A stretch of DNA of 64,000 nucleotides from Kluyvera georgiana ATCC 51603 (GTDB taxonomy: Bacteria; Pseudomonadota; Gammaproteobacteria; Enterobacterales; Enterobacteriaceae). Both the position numbers and the translations under genes were made by a program. Each line of letters opens with the position of its first letter. Position 1 is the first letter of the stretch. Below are positions 1 to 10,597 of this stretch, in pieces. The notes beneath the pieces are model-generated. The model saw only the letters and a program-made list of their open reading frames with translations, did no database searches and was not told the DNA's origin. The DNA is taken from contig NZ_LXEU01000042.1 of the NCBI RefSeq assembly GCF_001654985.1, positions 62,001-126,000 of the forward strand, given 5' to 3'.

Positions 1-621
1 GACCACATCCGGCGTGCCGGAACAGCAGATATGATGGTTGAGGCACAGCACTTCGTCGGTTTTTGCCATGACCAGATGCAGATCGTGCGATACCATCAGT
101 ACCGCGCAGTCCAGCTCCTGGCGCAGTTGGTTTATCAGATCGTACAGCGCCACCTGGCCATTGACGTCAACGCCTTGAGTCGGTTCATCCAGCACCAGCA
201 GCTGCGGTTTGTTCAGCAGTGCACGTGCCAGCAGTACGCGCTGGGTTTCACCACCGGAAAGCTTCTGCATCGGCGCATCCTGCAGATGTCCTGCCTGTAC
301 ACGCTTGAGCGCCGGCAGGATATCTTCTTTACGCGTAGCGGGATGCAGACGCAAAAAACGCTTGACGGTCAGCGGCAATGTCGCATCGAGGTAAACCTTC
401 TGCGGTACGTAGCCGATACGCAGCTGTTTTTCGCGCACCACGACGCCTTCGCTGGGCGCAACAAGCCCGAGTACCACGCGTACCAGCGTAGATTTACCCG
501 CGCCGTTAGGACCAAGCAGCGTCAGAATGCGGCCTGGCTTGAGATTCAGTGAGATGTCGGAGAGCACCCGGCGCTGGCCGAAGCTGACGGAGACATTTTC
601 CAGCGATACAAGATTCGTCAT
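1..621 (-). CDS. znuC: Zinc ABC transporter ATP-binding subunit ZnuC (partial)
   Basis: This is the ATPase of the ZnuABC high-affinity zinc importer. It works at the cytoplasmic face of the inner membrane and powers uptake of zinc delivered by periplasmic ZnuA. The minus strand is open for 207 codons from an ATG at 621-619 to the window edge. The E. coli protein is about 251 residues, so roughly the last 45 are off-window. Walker A (GPNGAGKST), the ABC signature (LSGGETQR), Walker B (LLVLDEP) and the switch His region (VSHDLHLV) are all visible. The gene is divergent from znuA with a Zur operator between them. The membrane subunit znuB is expected beyond position 1. Confidence 0.95.
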   Translation of the reverse strand, partial: MTNLVSLENVSVSFGQRRVLSDISLNLKPGRILTLLGPNGAGKSTLVRVVLGLVAPSEGVVVREKQLRIGYVPQKVYLDATLPLTVKRFLRLHPATRKEDILPALKRVQAGHLQDAPMQKLSGGETQRVLLARALLNKPQLLVLDEPTQGVDVNGQVALYDLINQLRQELDCAVLMVSHDLHLVMAKTDEVLCLNHHICCSGTPDVV

Positions 622-647
622 AACAATTAGGGGTTGCACAAGAGAGT

Positions 648-669
648 GAATGTTATAATATCACACTTC
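648..669. promoter_or_regulatory. Zur operator between znuC and znuA
   Basis: A near-palindrome centred on TGTTATAATATCACA lies in the 77-bp gap between the divergent znuC and znuA starts. It matches the E. coli znu Zur box as I remember it. Zinc-loaded Zur bound here would repress both transcription units. The AT-rich centre could also hold a -10 element. Confidence 0.85.
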
Positions 670-698
670 TTTCATTCATTTCGAACAATAGACGCATT

Positions 699-1658
699 AT
701 GTTACAGAAAAATACGCTTCTTTTCGCAGCTTTATCCGTTGCTTTGTGGGGGAGTGCCGCACAGCGTGCGGATGCTGCCGTTGTCGCCTCACTTAAACCG
801 GTAGGATTCATCGCTTCAGCGATTGCCGATGGTGTTACCGAGACCCAGGTTTTACTGCCTGACGGCGCGTCTGAGCATGACTATTCATTGCGTCCATCTG
901 ATGCAAAACGCTTACAGAACGCGGACTTAGTGGTCTGGATTGGTCCGGAGATGGAAGCCTTCATGGACAAGTCAACGCAAAGCATTTCGGCCAGCAAAAA
1001 AGTGACTATCGCCCAGTTGGACGGCGTGAAACCGTTACTCATGAAAGGGGCGGACGACGACGGTGACGAAGGTGCGGATGAGGGCGATCATGACCACGCT
1101 CACGGTGAAAAAGGTGATGCACATCACCATCACGGTGAATACAACATGCATCTGTGGTTATCCCCAGAGATAGCGCGGCTTTCGGCGGTTGCAATCCATG
1201 ACAAATTAGTGGAACTTATGCCCCAGAGTCGAGCCCGGCTTGACGCCAACCTGAAGGATTTTGAGGCCAATCTGGCCGCAACCGACAAGCAGGTGGCGAA
1301 TGAGCTGGCGCCGGTGAAAGGAAAGGGGTATTTCGTTTTTCATGATGCCTATGGTTACTACGAAAAACACTACGGTTTGACGCCGCTTGGGCACTTCACC
1401 GTCAACCCTGAGATTCAACCCGGTGCGCAGCGTTTACATCAAATAAGAACACAGTTGGTTGAGCAAAAAGCAACCTGCGTTTTTGCTGAGCCACAATTCA
1501 GGCCCGCTGTCGTTGAATCTGTCGCGCGGGGTACCAACGTTCGCATGGGAACGCTGGACCCACTCGGCACGAATATACAGCTGAGCAAAGAAAGCTACCC
1601 GGCGTTTCTTACTCAACTGGCGACCCAGTATGCGAGCTGCCTGAAAGGAGATAAGTAA
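699..1658 (+). CDS. znuA: Zinc ABC transporter periplasmic binding protein ZnuA
   Basis: ZnuA captures zinc in the periplasm and delivers it to ZnuB/ZnuC. The 319-residue product starts with a signal peptide ending near AQRADA (residue 26). Likely metal ligands are Glu59/His60, His151 and His215, the last in FHDAYGY. A flexible loop at about residues 118-148 is rich in Asp, Glu and His, typical of ZnuA and thought to collect or sense zinc. The loop is longer than I recall for E. coli. The C-terminal Cys pair of the family (CVFAEPQF and YASCLKG) is present. It is divergent from znuC and shares the Zur box. mepM begins 12 bp downstream, so read-through is possible. Confidence 0.97.
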   Translation: MLQKNTLLFAALSVALWGSAAQRADAAVVASLKPVGFIASAIADGVTETQVLLPDGASEHDYSLRPSDAKRLQNADLVVWIGPEMEAFMDKSTQSISASKKVTIAQLDGVKPLLMKGADDDGDEGADEGDHDHAHGEKGDAHHHHGEYNMHLWLSPEIARLSAVAIHDKLVELMPQSRARLDANLKDFEANLAATDKQVANELAPVKGKGYFVFHDAYGYYEKHYGLTPLGHFTVNPEIQPGAQRLHQIRTQLVEQKATCVFAEPQFRPAVVESVARGTNVRMGTLDPLGTNIQLSKESYPAFLTQLATQYASCLKGDK

Positions 1659-1670
1659 GGAAGTGAATAC

Positions 1671-2993
1671 GTGCAGCAGATAGCCCGCTCTGTCGCTCTG
1701 GCATTTAATAATTTGCCGCGGCCCCACCGCGTTATGCTGGGGTCACTCACCGTTCTCACGTTGGCCGTCGCCGTATGGCGGCCATACGTTTACCATCCAA
1801 CCTCTTCATCACCCGTCACCCGGACGATTGAGCTGGAGAAAAAAGAAATTCGTTCTCTGCTGCCGGAGGCCAGTGAACCGATTGACCAGGCCGCGCAGGA
1901 AGATGAAGCCATCCCGCAGGACGAACTGGACGACAAAGTCGATAACGAAACGGGCGTGCATGAGTATGTGGTATCCACGGGCGATACCCTGAGCAGCATC
2001 CTGAATCAGTACGGTATTGATATGGGGAATATCAGCCAGCTTGCCGCTTCTGATAAAGACCTGAAAAACATGAAGGTGGGCCAGCAGCTCTCCTGGACCC
2101 TGAACGATGATGGCGATCTCCAGCGTTTAACCTGGGAAATGTCGCGTCGTGAAACCCGTACCTACGATCGCGTTGCAAACGGTTTCAAAATGAGCAGCGA
2201 GATGCAGCAGGGCGACTGGGTTAATAGCCTGTTCAAAGGTACCGTCGGCGGTAGCTTCGTCTCCAGCGCCACCAGCGCCGGGTTAACCAGCGCGGAAGTT
2301 AGCGCGGTGATTAAAGCGATGCAGTGGCAGATGGACTTCCGTAAGCTGAAAAAAGGCGATGAATTCTCGGTGCTGATGTCGCGCGAAATGCTCGACGGCA
2401 AGCGTGAGCAAAGCCAGCTGTTGGGCGTACGTTTACGTTCTGATGGTAAAGATTACTACGCGATCCGCGCGGAAGACGGTAAGTTCTACGACCGTAACGG
2501 TACGGGGCTGGCGAAAGGCTTTTTACGCTTCCCGACCTCACGTCAGTTCCGCGTATCGTCTAACTTTAACCCGCGCCGTCTGAATCCGGTGACCGGTCGC
2601 GTGGCGCCGCACCGCGGCGTTGATTTCGCGATGCCGCAAGGTACGCCGGTTCTGGCGGTGGGTGACGGTGAAGTCGTTGTCGCCAAACGTAGCGGCGCGG
2701 CCGGCTATTACGTTGCACTGCGTCATGGCCGGACCTACACCACTCGCTATATGCACCTGCGTAAACTGTTGGTTAAACCGGGCCAGAAGGTGAAACGTGG
2801 CGATCGTATCGCGTTGTCAGGCAACACCGGCCGTTCAACAGGCCCACACCTGCACTATGAAGTATGGATCAACCAGCAGGCGGTGAACCCGCTGACGGCG
2901 AAACTGCCACGTACCGAAGGGCTGACCGGCTCAGACCGTACCGACTACCTGGCACAGGTAAAACAGGTGCTGCCGCAGCTGCGTTTTGACTAG
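1671..2993 (+). CDS. mepM: Murein DD-endopeptidase MepM
   Basis: MepM cleaves D-Ala-mDAP cross-links so that new peptidoglycan strands can be inserted. It is an envelope protein anchored by an N-terminal segment (about residues 20-36). Next come a LysM domain (about 95-140, VHEYVVSTGDTLSSILNQYG) and a C-terminal M23 LytM domain with zinc motifs HRGVDF and HLHYEVW. The start is GTG, chosen because the product then begins MQQIARSVALAF as in E. coli. The 440-residue length is normal. Prc, which degrades MepM in E. coli together with the adaptor NlpI, is encoded at 30.6 kb in this window. A strong intrinsic terminator follows. Confidence 0.96.
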   Translation: MQQIARSVALAFNNLPRPHRVMLGSLTVLTLAVAVWRPYVYHPTSSSPVTRTIELEKKEIRSLLPEASEPIDQAAQEDEAIPQDELDDKVDNETGVHEYVVSTGDTLSSILNQYGIDMGNISQLAASDKDLKNMKVGQQLSWTLNDDGDLQRLTWEMSRRETRTYDRVANGFKMSSEMQQGDWVNSLFKGTVGGSFVSSATSAGLTSAEVSAVIKAMQWQMDFRKLKKGDEFSVLMSREMLDGKREQSQLLGVRLRSDGKDYYAIRAEDGKFYDRNGTGLAKGFLRFPTSRQFRVSSNFNPRRLNPVTGRVAPHRGVDFAMPQGTPVLAVGDGEVVVAKRSGAAGYYVALRHGRTYTTRYMHLRKLLVKPGQKVKRGDRIALSGNTGRSTGPHLHYEVWINQQAVNPLTAKLPRTEGLTGSDRTDYLAQVKQVLPQLRFD

Positions 2994-3018
2994 TTTCGTC
3001 TAAGAAGTAAACGTTCAG

Positions 3019-3046
3019 AGCCGACGCCCAGGTGGCGTCGGCTTTT
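3019..3046 (+). terminator. Intrinsic terminator after mepM
   Basis: A 10-bp perfect stem (AGCCGACGCC / GGCGTCGGCT, loop CAGG-like) is followed by a T-run. It ends the znuA-mepM direction of transcription before lpxM. Confidence 0.9.
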
Positions 3047-3124
3047 TCTTTTGTGCGAAGCACCTCGCCTCGCTACACTATCTGATTATCCACACCGACC
3101 CGATGATTCGAACCTGGAACAGGC

Positions 3125-4102
3125 ATGGAAACGAAAAAAAATACCAGTGAATACATTCCCGAGTTTGAGAAATCTTTTCGTCACCCGCGCTATTGGGGCG
3201 CCTGGCTAGGCGTGCTGGCATTTGCGGGCATCGCTTATGTACCGGCGAAAATCCGCGACCCGCTGCTGGGTAAACTTGGCCGTCTGGCCGGTAAGTTTGG
3301 TAAAAGCGCCCGCCGTCGCGCGCAGATCAACCTGCTGTACTGCTTCCCGGAAAAAAGTGAAGCCGAGCGTGAAGCGATTATTGATGAGATGTTTGCCACC
3401 GCGCCGCAGGCGATGGTGATGATGGCTGAACTGGCGTTGAAAGGGCCGGAAAAAATTCTGCCGCGCCTCGACTGGCAGGGGCAGGAGATTATCGATGAAA
3501 TGCGCCGCAACGGTGAAAACGTTATCTTCTTAGTTCCGCACGGCTGGGGCGTTGATATCCCTGCCATGGTCATGGCCTCGCAGGGCCAGAAGATGGCTGC
3601 AATGTTCCACAACCAGGGCAACAAGGTGTTCGACTACGTGTGGAATACCGTACGTCGCCGCTTTGGCGGTCGCCTGCACGCGCGTAACGATGGCATCAAA
3701 CCTTTTATTCAATCGGTACGTCAGGGCTACTGGGGATACTATCTGCCCGATCAGGATCACGGGCCGGAGCATAGTGAGTTTGTCGATTTCTTTGCAACCT
3801 ACAAAGCGACGCTGCCGGCGATAGGGCGGCTGATGAAAGTGTGCCGTGCGCGCGTGGTGCCGCTGTTCCCGGTCTATAACGGTGAAACGCATCGTTTGAC
3901 GATACTGGTGCGCCCGCCGATGGACGATCTGCTGGAAGCGGATGACAACACCATTGCACGCCGCATGAATGAAGAAGTGGAGATCTTTGTGGGCCCGCAT
4001 GCCGAGCAGTATACGTGGATCCTGAAGCTGCTGAAGACGCGTAAGCCCGGCGAAATCGAGCCGTATCAGCGCAAAGAGCTCTACCCAAAGAAAAAGAAAT
4101 AA
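3125..4102 (+). CDS. lpxM: Lipid A myristoyltransferase LpxM (MsbB)
   Basis: LpxM adds the last secondary acyl chain (myristate) to Kdo2-lipid A at the cytoplasmic side of the inner membrane, giving hexa-acylated lipid A. The 325-residue protein has a hydrophobic N-terminal segment (about residues 26-42) and the catalytic HX4D motif at His139-Asp144 (HGWGVD). The DQDHGPE signature of the lauroyl/myristoyl acyltransferase family is present. mepM is separated from it by a terminator, so it has its own promoter. A second acyltransferase of the same superfamily (lpxP-like) lies at 22.4 kb; it has HX4E instead. Confidence 0.96.
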   Translation: METKKNTSEYIPEFEKSFRHPRYWGAWLGVLAFAGIAYVPAKIRDPLLGKLGRLAGKFGKSARRRAQINLLYCFPEKSEAEREAIIDEMFATAPQAMVMMAELALKGPEKILPRLDWQGQEIIDEMRRNGENVIFLVPHGWGVDIPAMVMASQGQKMAAMFHNQGNKVFDYVWNTVRRRFGGRLHARNDGIKPFIQSVRQGYWGYYLPDQDHGPEHSEFVDFFATYKATLPAIGRLMKVCRARVVPLFPVYNGETHRLTILVRPPMDDLLEADDNTIARRMNEEVEIFVGPHAEQYTWILKLLKTRKPGEIEPYQRKELYPKKKK

Positions 4103-4169
4103 CGCATCGCCCGGGCGAGCAAAGCGACACTGGGGTTACCCCAGGCCATTCCCGCCCTGTTCTGAGTGC

Positions 4170-4198
4170 AAAAAAACCGGACATCGTCCGGTTTTTTT
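4170..4198. terminator. Bidirectional terminator between lpxM and pykA
   Basis: A-run, stem AACCGGAC / GTCCGGTT with a three-base loop, and T-run on both sides. It can end both convergent genes. Confidence 0.92.
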
Positions 4199-4216
4199 AT
4201 GTTGATGACGTGCGTA

Positions 4217-5659
4217 TTACTCGACGGTCAGAATGCGCGTGGTGTTGGTTGAACCCACGGTACTCATCACGTCGCCCTGGGTCACAATCACCAGGTCGCC
4301 GGACATCAGATAGCCTTTGTCGCGCAGCAGGTTTACCGCATCGTGGGCTGCCGCGACGCCGTCGCAGGCGCTGTCGAAGAATACCGGCGTAACGCCACGG
4401 TACAGCGCGGTCAGGTTCAACGTACGTTCATGGCGAGACATGGCGAAAATCGGCAGACCGGAGGTGATGCGCGAGGTCATCAGCGCGGTACGGCCGGATT
4501 CGGTCATGGTGATGATGGCGGTAATCCCTTTCAGGTGGTTTGCCGCATACATTGCCGACATGGCGATCGCTTCTTCAACGTTGTCGAACTGTACGTCCAG
4601 ACGGTGTTTAGACACGTTGATGCTTGGGATCTTTTCTGCGCCCAGGCACACGCGCGCCATGGCGGCGACGGTTTCAGACGGATATTGACCGGCCGCGGTT
4701 TCCGCAGAAAGCATCACCGCATCGGTACCATCCAGCACGGCGTTCGCCACGTCCATCACTTCCGCACGAGTCGGCATCGGGTTGGTGATCATCGACTCCA
4801 TCATCTGGGTCGCGGTAATGACCGCGCGGTTCAGCTGACGCGCACGACGAATGAGCGCTTTCTGAATACCCACCAGCTCCGGGTCGCCAATTTCTACGCC
4901 CAGGTCGCCACGGGCCACCATCACAACGTCGGAAGCGAGAATGATATCGTCCATCGCGTCCTGGCTGCAGACGGCTTCCGCACGCTCAACTTTGGAGACA
5001 ATTTTCGCATCGCAGCCGGCTTCGCGGGCCAGACGGCGAGCGTAGTTCAGATCTTCGCCGCAGCGCGGGAAGGAGACAGCCAGATAGTCGACGCCGATTT
5101 TGGCGGCGGTCAGAATATCGGCCTTGTCTTTTTCGGTCAGCGCTTCAGCGGAGAGGCCGCCACCTAATTTGTTGATGCCTTTATTGTTGGACAGCGGGCC
5201 GCCGACGGTGACTTCGGTGAACACCTTCATGCCCTGAACTTCCAGCACTTTTAACTGCACGCGGCCATCATCCAGCAGCAGGATGTCGCCCGGTACGACG
5301 TCGGCAGGCAGACCTTTGTAGTCGATACCCACTTTCTCTTTGTCGCCTTCACCTTTACCCAGGTTGGCGTCCAGCAGGAATTTGTCGCCGATATTGAGGA
5401 AAACTTTGCCTTCCTTGAAGGTCGATACGCGGATTTTTGGACCTTGCAGATCGCCAAGGATGGCTACATGGCGCCCCAGTTTTGCTGCAATTTCGCGTAC
5501 TTTGTCGGCACGTAGCTGATGATCTTCTGGCGTACCGTGAGAGAAATTCATACGTACGACGTTAGCGCCGGCGGAAATAACCTTTTCAAGGTTGTTATCG
5601 CGATCGGTTGCTGGGCCTAACGTGGTGACGATCTTGGTTCTGCGAAGCCTTCTGGACAT
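4217..5659 (-). CDS. pykA: Pyruvate kinase II
   Basis: Catalyses phosphoenolpyruvate + ADP to pyruvate + ATP in glycolysis; PykA is the AMP-activated isozyme in enteric bacteria. The 480-residue product has the expected N-terminus ([14 protein letters not shown]), the catalytic Lys region (KIVSKVER) and the [11 protein letters not shown] and TQMMESM active-site motifs, ending in the C-terminal allosteric domain. It is transcribed toward lpxM and away from hexR, with 110 bp upstream for its promoter. HexR regulates central carbon genes in related bacteria; I did not find a clear HexR box directly ahead of pykA. Confidence 0.97.
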   Translation of the reverse strand: MSRRLRRTKIVTTLGPATDRDNNLEKVISAGANVVRMNFSHGTPEDHQLRADKVREIAAKLGRHVAILGDLQGPKIRVSTFKEGKVFLNIGDKFLLDANLGKGEGDKEKVGIDYKGLPADVVPGDILLLDDGRVQLKVLEVQGMKVFTEVTVGGPLSNNKGINKLGGGLSAEALTEKDKADILTAAKIGVDYLAVSFPRCGEDLNYARRLAREAGCDAKIVSKVERAEAVCSQDAMDDIILASDVVMVARGDLGVEIGDPELVGIQKALIRRARQLNRAVITATQMMESMITNPMPTRAEVMDVANAVLDGTDAVMLSAETAAGQYPSETVAAMARVCLGAEKIPSINVSKHRLDVQFDNVEEAIAMSAMYAANHLKGITAIITMTESGRTALMTSRITSGLPIFAMSRHERTLNLTALYRGVTPVFFDSACDGVAAAHDAVNLLRDKGYLMSGDLVIVTQGDVMSTVGSTNTTRILTVE

Positions 5660-5769
5660 GTAATACTCCGTTGACTAATACAACTCAGGTGTTGCGTGAA
5701 CAGGAATTCGGCAATATGCCAATAACGGGTTACCGAATGCTTAAATAGGTTACACTCTTTTTATCGCTT

Positions 5770-6639
5770 TTAGTGATTATCGCTGTGTGTCGATAGTTCT
5801 TTATCAAAGCGCGATTCTTTTAACGCTTCTTTGACTCGCTTCAAGTTATCCCTGAATTTCGCCCCGCGTCGTAAGGTAAAGCCGGTGGCCAGGACGTCGA
5901 TCACGGTCAGCTGCGCCAGGCGGGACACCATCGGCATGTAGATATCGGTATCTTCAGGAACGTCCAGCGTGATGGCGAGCGTGGCCTCGCGGGCCAGCGG
6001 CGTACCGGCGGAAGTGATGGCGATGACCATCGCATCATTTTCCCTCGCCACCTGCGCTACCTCGACCAGACTTTTCGTTCGGCCGGTGTGAGAAATGAGC
6101 ACCACAACGTCGTCGTCGCTGCAATTCATACAGCTCATTCGTTGCAAAACGATGTCATCGGAATAGATGACAGGGACGTTAAAGCGAAAAAATTTGTTCA
6201 TGGCGTCGTGCGCCACCGCGGCGGAAGAACCGAGCCCAAAGAAGGCGATTTTTTTCGCCTGGGTTAGCAGATCGACCGCGCGATTCACCGCCGACATATC
6301 GAGCGATTGACGCACATGCGCAAGGCTCGCCATGGCCGATTCGAATATTTTGGCCGTATAGGCTTCAACGCTGTCATCTTCGTCCACATTACGATTAACA
6401 TACGGTGTACCGTTTGCCAGACTTTGGGCAAGATGCAGTTTAAAATCAGGAAAGCCTCGCGTTTCCAGACTGCGGCAGAAGCGATTAACCGTAGGTTCAC
6501 TGACCTCAGCTTCCAGGGCAAGCGCGGCAATGCTTGAATGAATTGCCTGTTCGGGAGCCGCCAGAATGACTTCCGCGACTTTTCGCTCGGATTTGCTAAG
6601 GTTTTCCAGTTGGGACTGGATTCTTTCCAGCATGTTCAT
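5770..6639 (-). CDS. hexR: DNA-binding transcriptional repressor HexR
   Basis: HexR is an RpiR-family regulator that represses zwf, edd-eda and other central-carbon genes and is released by KDPG. The N-terminal HTH_6 domain occupies about residues 1-77 (EAEVSEPTVNRFCRSLETRG). A SIS sugar-phosphate-binding domain follows at about 125-265 (GLGSSAAVAHD, ISHTGRTKSLVE). I chose the start MNMLERIQ, giving 289 residues as in E. coli; an upstream in-frame start would add 22 residues with no homology that I recognise. It is divergent from zwf, and a candidate HexR box lies in the shared intergenic region. Confidence 0.95.
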   Translation of the reverse strand: MNMLERIQSQLENLSKSERKVAEVILAAPEQAIHSSIAALALEAEVSEPTVNRFCRSLETRGFPDFKLHLAQSLANGTPYVNRNVDEDDSVEAYTAKIFESAMASLAHVRQSLDMSAVNRAVDLLTQAKKIAFFGLGSSAAVAHDAMNKFFRFNVPVIYSDDIVLQRMSCMNCSDDDVVVLISHTGRTKSLVEVAQVARENDAMVIAITSAGTPLAREATLAITLDVPEDTDIYMPMVSRLAQLTVIDVLATGFTLRRGAKFRDNLKRVKEALKESRFDKELSTHSDNH

Positions 6640-7036
6640 CGTGACAAGGCGCTCATAGATTGAAACGATTCCATTAATGGGTGAAATCTGCAGGCGTTTT
6701 AGCAAGAATATACGCTTGAAGCGGGATGAAAAGTGAATAGGAACAGCAAAATATGTTGTTTTTTTTCATTACATGATCGGTGTCGTGTTTTAACAGACGC
6801 CGCCTGGGCGAAAGAACGAACAAAACAGGTCAATTGCCCTCATGATATGACCGTGGTGGTTCCGAATTGTGCGATCGGAGGCGGTCAATGCCGTTAAAGG
6901 GTTTCGGCAATTTCGTAAACACAGTACAGTGCACCGTAAGAAAATTACAACGATATCCGTCGTTTTCATGAAAACCTGAACGGCGACGGGTAGATAGCCT
7001 GGCATAGAACCAGGAATATAAACCGAGGAGAATGAC
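6640..7036. promoter_or_regulatory. hexR-zwf intergenic control region
   Basis: This 397-bp gap between divergent hexR and zwf holds no credible ORF. The near-palindrome CGTAAGAAAATTACA at 6935-6949 resembles the HexR consensus (TGTAATTAAATTACA-like) and sits about 90 bp before the zwf ATG. A GTGCGAT element near 6869-6875, read on the minus strand as ATCGCAC, resembles part of a MarA/SoxS/Rob box; zwf is a member of that regulon in E. coli. The HexR assignment is reasonable. The marbox is only a suggestion. Confidence 0.6.
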
Positions 7037-8512
7037 ATGGCGGTAACGCAAACGGCCCAGGCATGCGATCTGGTCATTTTCGGCGCGAAGGGAGACCTGG
7101 CCCGCCGAAAACTGCTGCCTTCCCTGTATCAGCTGGAAAAAGCCGGCCAGATTAATCCGGACACCCGGATTATCGGCGTAGGCCGTGCAGACTGGGATAA
7201 AGCGGCATACACCAAAGTTGTCCGCGAAGCGCTCGAAACCTTCATGAAAGAGAAAATTGATGAAGGTTTGTGGAACACCCTCAGCGCGCGTCTTGATTTC
7301 TGCAACCTTGATGTGAATGATGCCCCGGCGTTTTCGCGTCTGGGTGAGATGCTTGATCAAAAAAATCGCATTACCATTAACTACTTTGCTATGCCGCCAA
7401 GCACCTTTGGCGCCATCTGCCGCGGTCTGGGCGAGGCGAAACTGAACGCCAAACCGGCGCGCGTCGTCATGGAAAAACCGCTGGGTACTTCCCTTGAAAC
7501 CTCTCGTGAGATTAACGACCAGGTGGGCGAGTATTTTGAAGAGTGCCAGGTTTACCGTATCGACCACTATCTGGGTAAAGAAACGGTGCTCAACCTGCTG
7601 GCGCTGCGCTTTGCTAACTCGCTGTTTGTTAACAACTGGGATAACCGCACTATCGATCACGTAGAAATTACCGTGGCCGAAGAAGTCGGCATTGAGGGCC
7701 GCTGGGGTTACTTCGACCAGGCCGGCCAAATGCGCGACATGATCCAGAACCACCTGTTACAGGTTCTGTGCATGATTGCCATGGCGCCTCCTTCAGATTT
7801 AAGTGCTGACAGCATCCGCGATGAAAAAGTGAAAGTCCTGAAGTCGTTGCGTCGCATTGACCATACCAACGTGCGTGAAAAAACCGTCCGTGGACAATAC
7901 ACCGCTGGTTTTGCGCAAGGGCAGAAGGTGCCGGGCTACCTTGAAGAAGAGGGCGCGAACAAATCCAGCAACACCGAAACCTTCGTTTCCATTCGTGTGG
8001 ACATTGATAACTGGCGCTGGTCGGGCGTGCCGTTCTACCTGCGCACCGGTAAACGTCTGCCGACCAAATGTTCAGAAGTGGTTGTGTATTTCAAAAACCC
8101 AGAGCTGAATCTGTTCAAAGAAACCTGGCCTGAGCTGCCGCAGAACAAGCTGACCATTCGTCTGCAGCCGGACGAAGGCGTAGATATTCAGATCCTTAAT
8201 AAGGTTCCGGGTCTGGAGCACAAGCACAACCTGCAGGTGACCAAGCTGGATCTGAGCTACTCCGAGACCTTCAATCAAACGCATCTTGCCGATGCCTATG
8301 AGCGCCTGCTGCTGGAAACGATGCGCGGCATTCAGGCGCTGTTCGTGCGCCGCGATGAAGTGGAAGAAGCATGGAAGTGGGTCGACTCGATTACCGAAGC
8401 CTGGGCTAGCGATAAAGACGCGCCGAAACCGTATCAGGCGGGAACCTGGGGGCCGGTGGCATCTGTCGCCATGATTACTCGTGATGGTCGTTCCTGGAAC
8501 GAGTTTGAGTAA
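7037..8512 (+). CDS. zwf: Glucose-6-phosphate 1-dehydrogenase
   Basis: Oxidises glucose-6-phosphate to 6-phosphogluconolactone with NADP+, feeding both the oxidative pentose-phosphate and Entner-Doudoroff pathways. The 491-residue protein has the nucleotide-binding motif [11 protein letters not shown] (residues about 15-25) and the substrate-binding, catalytic motif RIDHYLGKE (about 175-183). A GGAG ribosome site precedes the ATG. A terminator and then the edd promoter region follow, so zwf and edd-eda are neighbouring units as in E. coli. Confidence 0.98.
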   Translation: MAVTQTAQACDLVIFGAKGDLARRKLLPSLYQLEKAGQINPDTRIIGVGRADWDKAAYTKVVREALETFMKEKIDEGLWNTLSARLDFCNLDVNDAPAFSRLGEMLDQKNRITINYFAMPPSTFGAICRGLGEAKLNAKPARVVMEKPLGTSLETSREINDQVGEYFEECQVYRIDHYLGKETVLNLLALRFANSLFVNNWDNRTIDHVEITVAEEVGIEGRWGYFDQAGQMRDMIQNHLLQVLCMIAMAPPSDLSADSIRDEKVKVLKSLRRIDHTNVREKTVRGQYTAGFAQGQKVPGYLEEEGANKSSNTETFVSIRVDIDNWRWSGVPFYLRTGKRLPTKCSEVVVYFKNPELNLFKETWPELPQNKLTIRLQPDEGVDIQILNKVPGLEHKHNLQVTKLDLSYSETFNQTHLADAYERLLLETMRGIQALFVRRDEVEEAWKWVDSITEAWASDKDAPKPYQAGTWGPVASVAMITRDGRSWNEFE

Positions 8513-8536
8513 GGTCTGCTGGTAATCCAGAAGTGT

Positions 8537-8552
8537 TATTTTACCGGTAACA
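8537..8552. promoter_or_regulatory. Candidate GntR operator upstream of edd
   Basis: The element TTACCGGTAACAT is part of a partial inverted repeat close to the GntR operator pattern (ATGTTA-N4-TAACAT). GntR represses edd in E. coli and is relieved by gluconate. It lies about 200 bp before the edd start and ahead of the zwf terminator hairpin, so an edd promoter here would have to read through that hairpin, or act with a second, closer promoter. Confidence 0.55.
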
Positions 8553-8591
8553 TGATCTAACACAGCAAGTAGTGCTATTTTTGCGCATTTA

Positions 8592-8626
8592 AGCCCCGGG
8601 AGGATTCACCCCCGGGGCTTTTTTTA
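8592..8626 (+). terminator. Intrinsic terminator after zwf
   Basis: A nine-base perfect stem (AGCCCCGGG / CCCGGGGCT) followed by seven Ts. Confidence 0.92.
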
Positions 8627-8746
8627 TTACACTGCGAGTAGACCTTTGCCTCTGAGCTGCGCTATACGGGCATTTATTTATTCGTCAGCCCCATGTATAC
8701 ACCGTCGTGAGCCGCAGCCTGGACAGAAAAAATTTAAGGAGCCTTT

Positions 8747-10558
8747 ATGAATTCTGCAATGTTACGGGTAACAAATCGCATTATCGAACGCTCTCGCGAT
8801 ACGCGCGCGGCTTATCTGGCACGTATCGAACAAGCCAAAACTGAAACGGTTCACCGCTCTCAGCTCGCTTGTGGCAACCTGGCGCACGGTTTTGCCGCCT
8901 GTCAGCCAGACGATAAAGCGTCGCTGAAAAGCATGTTGCGTAACAATATCGCGATCATCACCTCCTATAACGACATGCTTTCTGCCCACCAGCCTTACGA
9001 ACACTATCCGGATCTGATCCGCAAAGCGCTGCACAGCGTGAACGCGGTGGGGCAGGTTGCAGGCGGCGTGCCCGCGATGTGTGACGGTGTGACTCAGGGT
9101 CAGGATGGGATGGAGCTTTCGCTGCTGAGCCGCGAAGTGATTGCCATGTCCGCTGCTGTGGGTCTGTCTCATAACATGTTTGACGGCGCGCTTTACCTCG
9201 GCGTGTGCGACAAAATCGTCCCGGGGCTGGCGATGGCCGCGCTGTCATTCGGCCATTTGCCGTCTGTCTTCATTCCGTCAGGCCCAATGGCCAGCGGCCT
9301 GCCGAACAAAGAAAAAGTGCGCATTCGCCAGCTTTACGCTGAAGGTAAGGTTGACCGTAACGCGCTGCTGGAGTCTGAGGCGGCGTCTTACCACGCGCCG
9401 GGTACCTGCACTTTCTACGGCACTGCCAACACCAACCAGATGGTGATTGAGTTCATGGGGATGCAGCTGCCGGGTTCTTCCTTTGTTCACCCGGATGCGC
9501 CGCTGCGCGCTGAACTGACCGCCGCTGCGGCACGTCAGGTAACTCGCATGACCGGCAACGGTAATGAGTGGATGCCGCTGGGTAAAATGATTGACGAAAA
9601 AGTGGTGGTCAACGGTATCGTGGCGCTGCTGGCGACCGGCGGTTCAACCAATCACACCATGCACCTGGTGGCGATGGCGCGCGCGGCGGGCATTATCATT
9701 AACTGGGATGATTTCTCCGACTTGTCAGAAGTGGTACCGCTGATGGCGCGTCTGTACCCGAACGGTCCGGCCGATATCAACCACTTCCAGGCGGCGGGCG
9801 GCGTGCCGGTGCTGGTGCGCGAACTGCTGAAAGGCGGACTGCTGCACGAAGACGTGAACACCGTCGCCGGTTTCGGCCTGTCTCACTACACCATGGAGCC
9901 GTGGCTGAACGAAGGCAAACTGGACTGGCGTGAAGGCGCCACCGCGTCGCTGGATGACAATATTATTGCCACCTTCGATAAACCGTTCTCGAAACACGGC
10001 GGCACCAAAGTGCTGAGCGGCAACCTTGGCCGCGCGGTGATGAAAACCTCCGCCGTACCGGTTGAGAACCAGGTGATTGAAGCGCCTGCGGTGGTTTTTG
10101 AAAGCCAGCATGATGTGCTGCCTGCCTTTGAAGCGGGGCTGTTGGATAAAGATTGCGTCGTGGTTGTGCGCCATCAAGGGCCAAAAGCGAACGGGATGCC
10201 AGAATTACATAAACTTATGCCGCCACTTGGTGTATTATTGGACCGCTGTTTCAAAATTGCGTTGGTCACTGATGGACGACTGTCTGGTGCATCCGGTAAA
10301 GTACCGTCAGCGATTCACGTAACCCCTGAAGCCTATGACGGTGGGCTGCTGGCGAAAGTACGCGATGGCGACATGATCCGCGTAAACGGCCAGACCGGCG
10401 AGCTGACGCTGCTGGTTGATGAAGCTGAACTGGCCGCACGCCAACCGCATATTCCCGATCTGAGCGCTTCGCGCGTGGGGACAGGCCGTGAACTGTTTGG
10501 CGCATTACGGGAAAAATTGTCCGGTGCAGAGCAGGGCGCAACCTGTATTACCTTTTAA
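8747..10558 (+). CDS. edd: 6-phosphogluconate dehydratase (Entner-Doudoroff)
   Basis: Dehydrates 6-phosphogluconate to KDPG, the committed Entner-Doudoroff step, in the cytoplasm. The 603-residue protein belongs to the ILVD/EDD iron-sulfur dehydratase family. Family motifs include the Cys-containing [16 protein letters not shown] and [16 protein letters not shown] blocks and [19 protein letters not shown] near the C-terminus. The start has a clear AAGGAG ribosome site. eda follows after 39 bp, so the two form an operon. The gene sits in the zwf-edd-eda cluster next to its regulator hexR. Confidence 0.98.
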   Translation: MNSAMLRVTNRIIERSRDTRAAYLARIEQAKTETVHRSQLACGNLAHGFAACQPDDKASLKSMLRNNIAIITSYNDMLSAHQPYEHYPDLIRKALHSVNAVGQVAGGVPAMCDGVTQGQDGMELSLLSREVIAMSAAVGLSHNMFDGALYLGVCDKIVPGLAMAALSFGHLPSVFIPSGPMASGLPNKEKVRIRQLYAEGKVDRNALLESEAASYHAPGTCTFYGTANTNQMVIEFMGMQLPGSSFVHPDAPLRAELTAAAARQVTRMTGNGNEWMPLGKMIDEKVVVNGIVALLATGGSTNHTMHLVAMARAAGIIINWDDFSDLSEVVPLMARLYPNGPADINHFQAAGGVPVLVRELLKGGLLHEDVNTVAGFGLSHYTMEPWLNEGKLDWREGATASLDDNIIATFDKPFSKHGGTKVLSGNLGRAVMKTSAVPVENQVIEAPAVVFESQHDVLPAFEAGLLDKDCVVVVRHQGPKANGMPELHKLMPPLGVLLDRCFKIALVTDGRLSGASGKVPSAIHVTPEAYDGGLLAKVRDGDMIRVNGQTGELTLLVDEAELAARQPHIPDLSASRVGTGRELFGALREKLSGAEQGATCITF

Positions 10559-10597
10559 GATGACACGTTTTGTAGATCTGGCGAGAGAATATTTCTG

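Noticed and set aside
4343-5167. 274-codon plus-strand ORF opposite pykA
   Set aside because: Same reason: an antisense shadow of a conserved gene.
6830-7753. 307-codon minus-strand ORF opposite zwf
   Set aside because: It lies opposite the conserved zwf coding region and shows biased, shadow-type composition. No family recognised.
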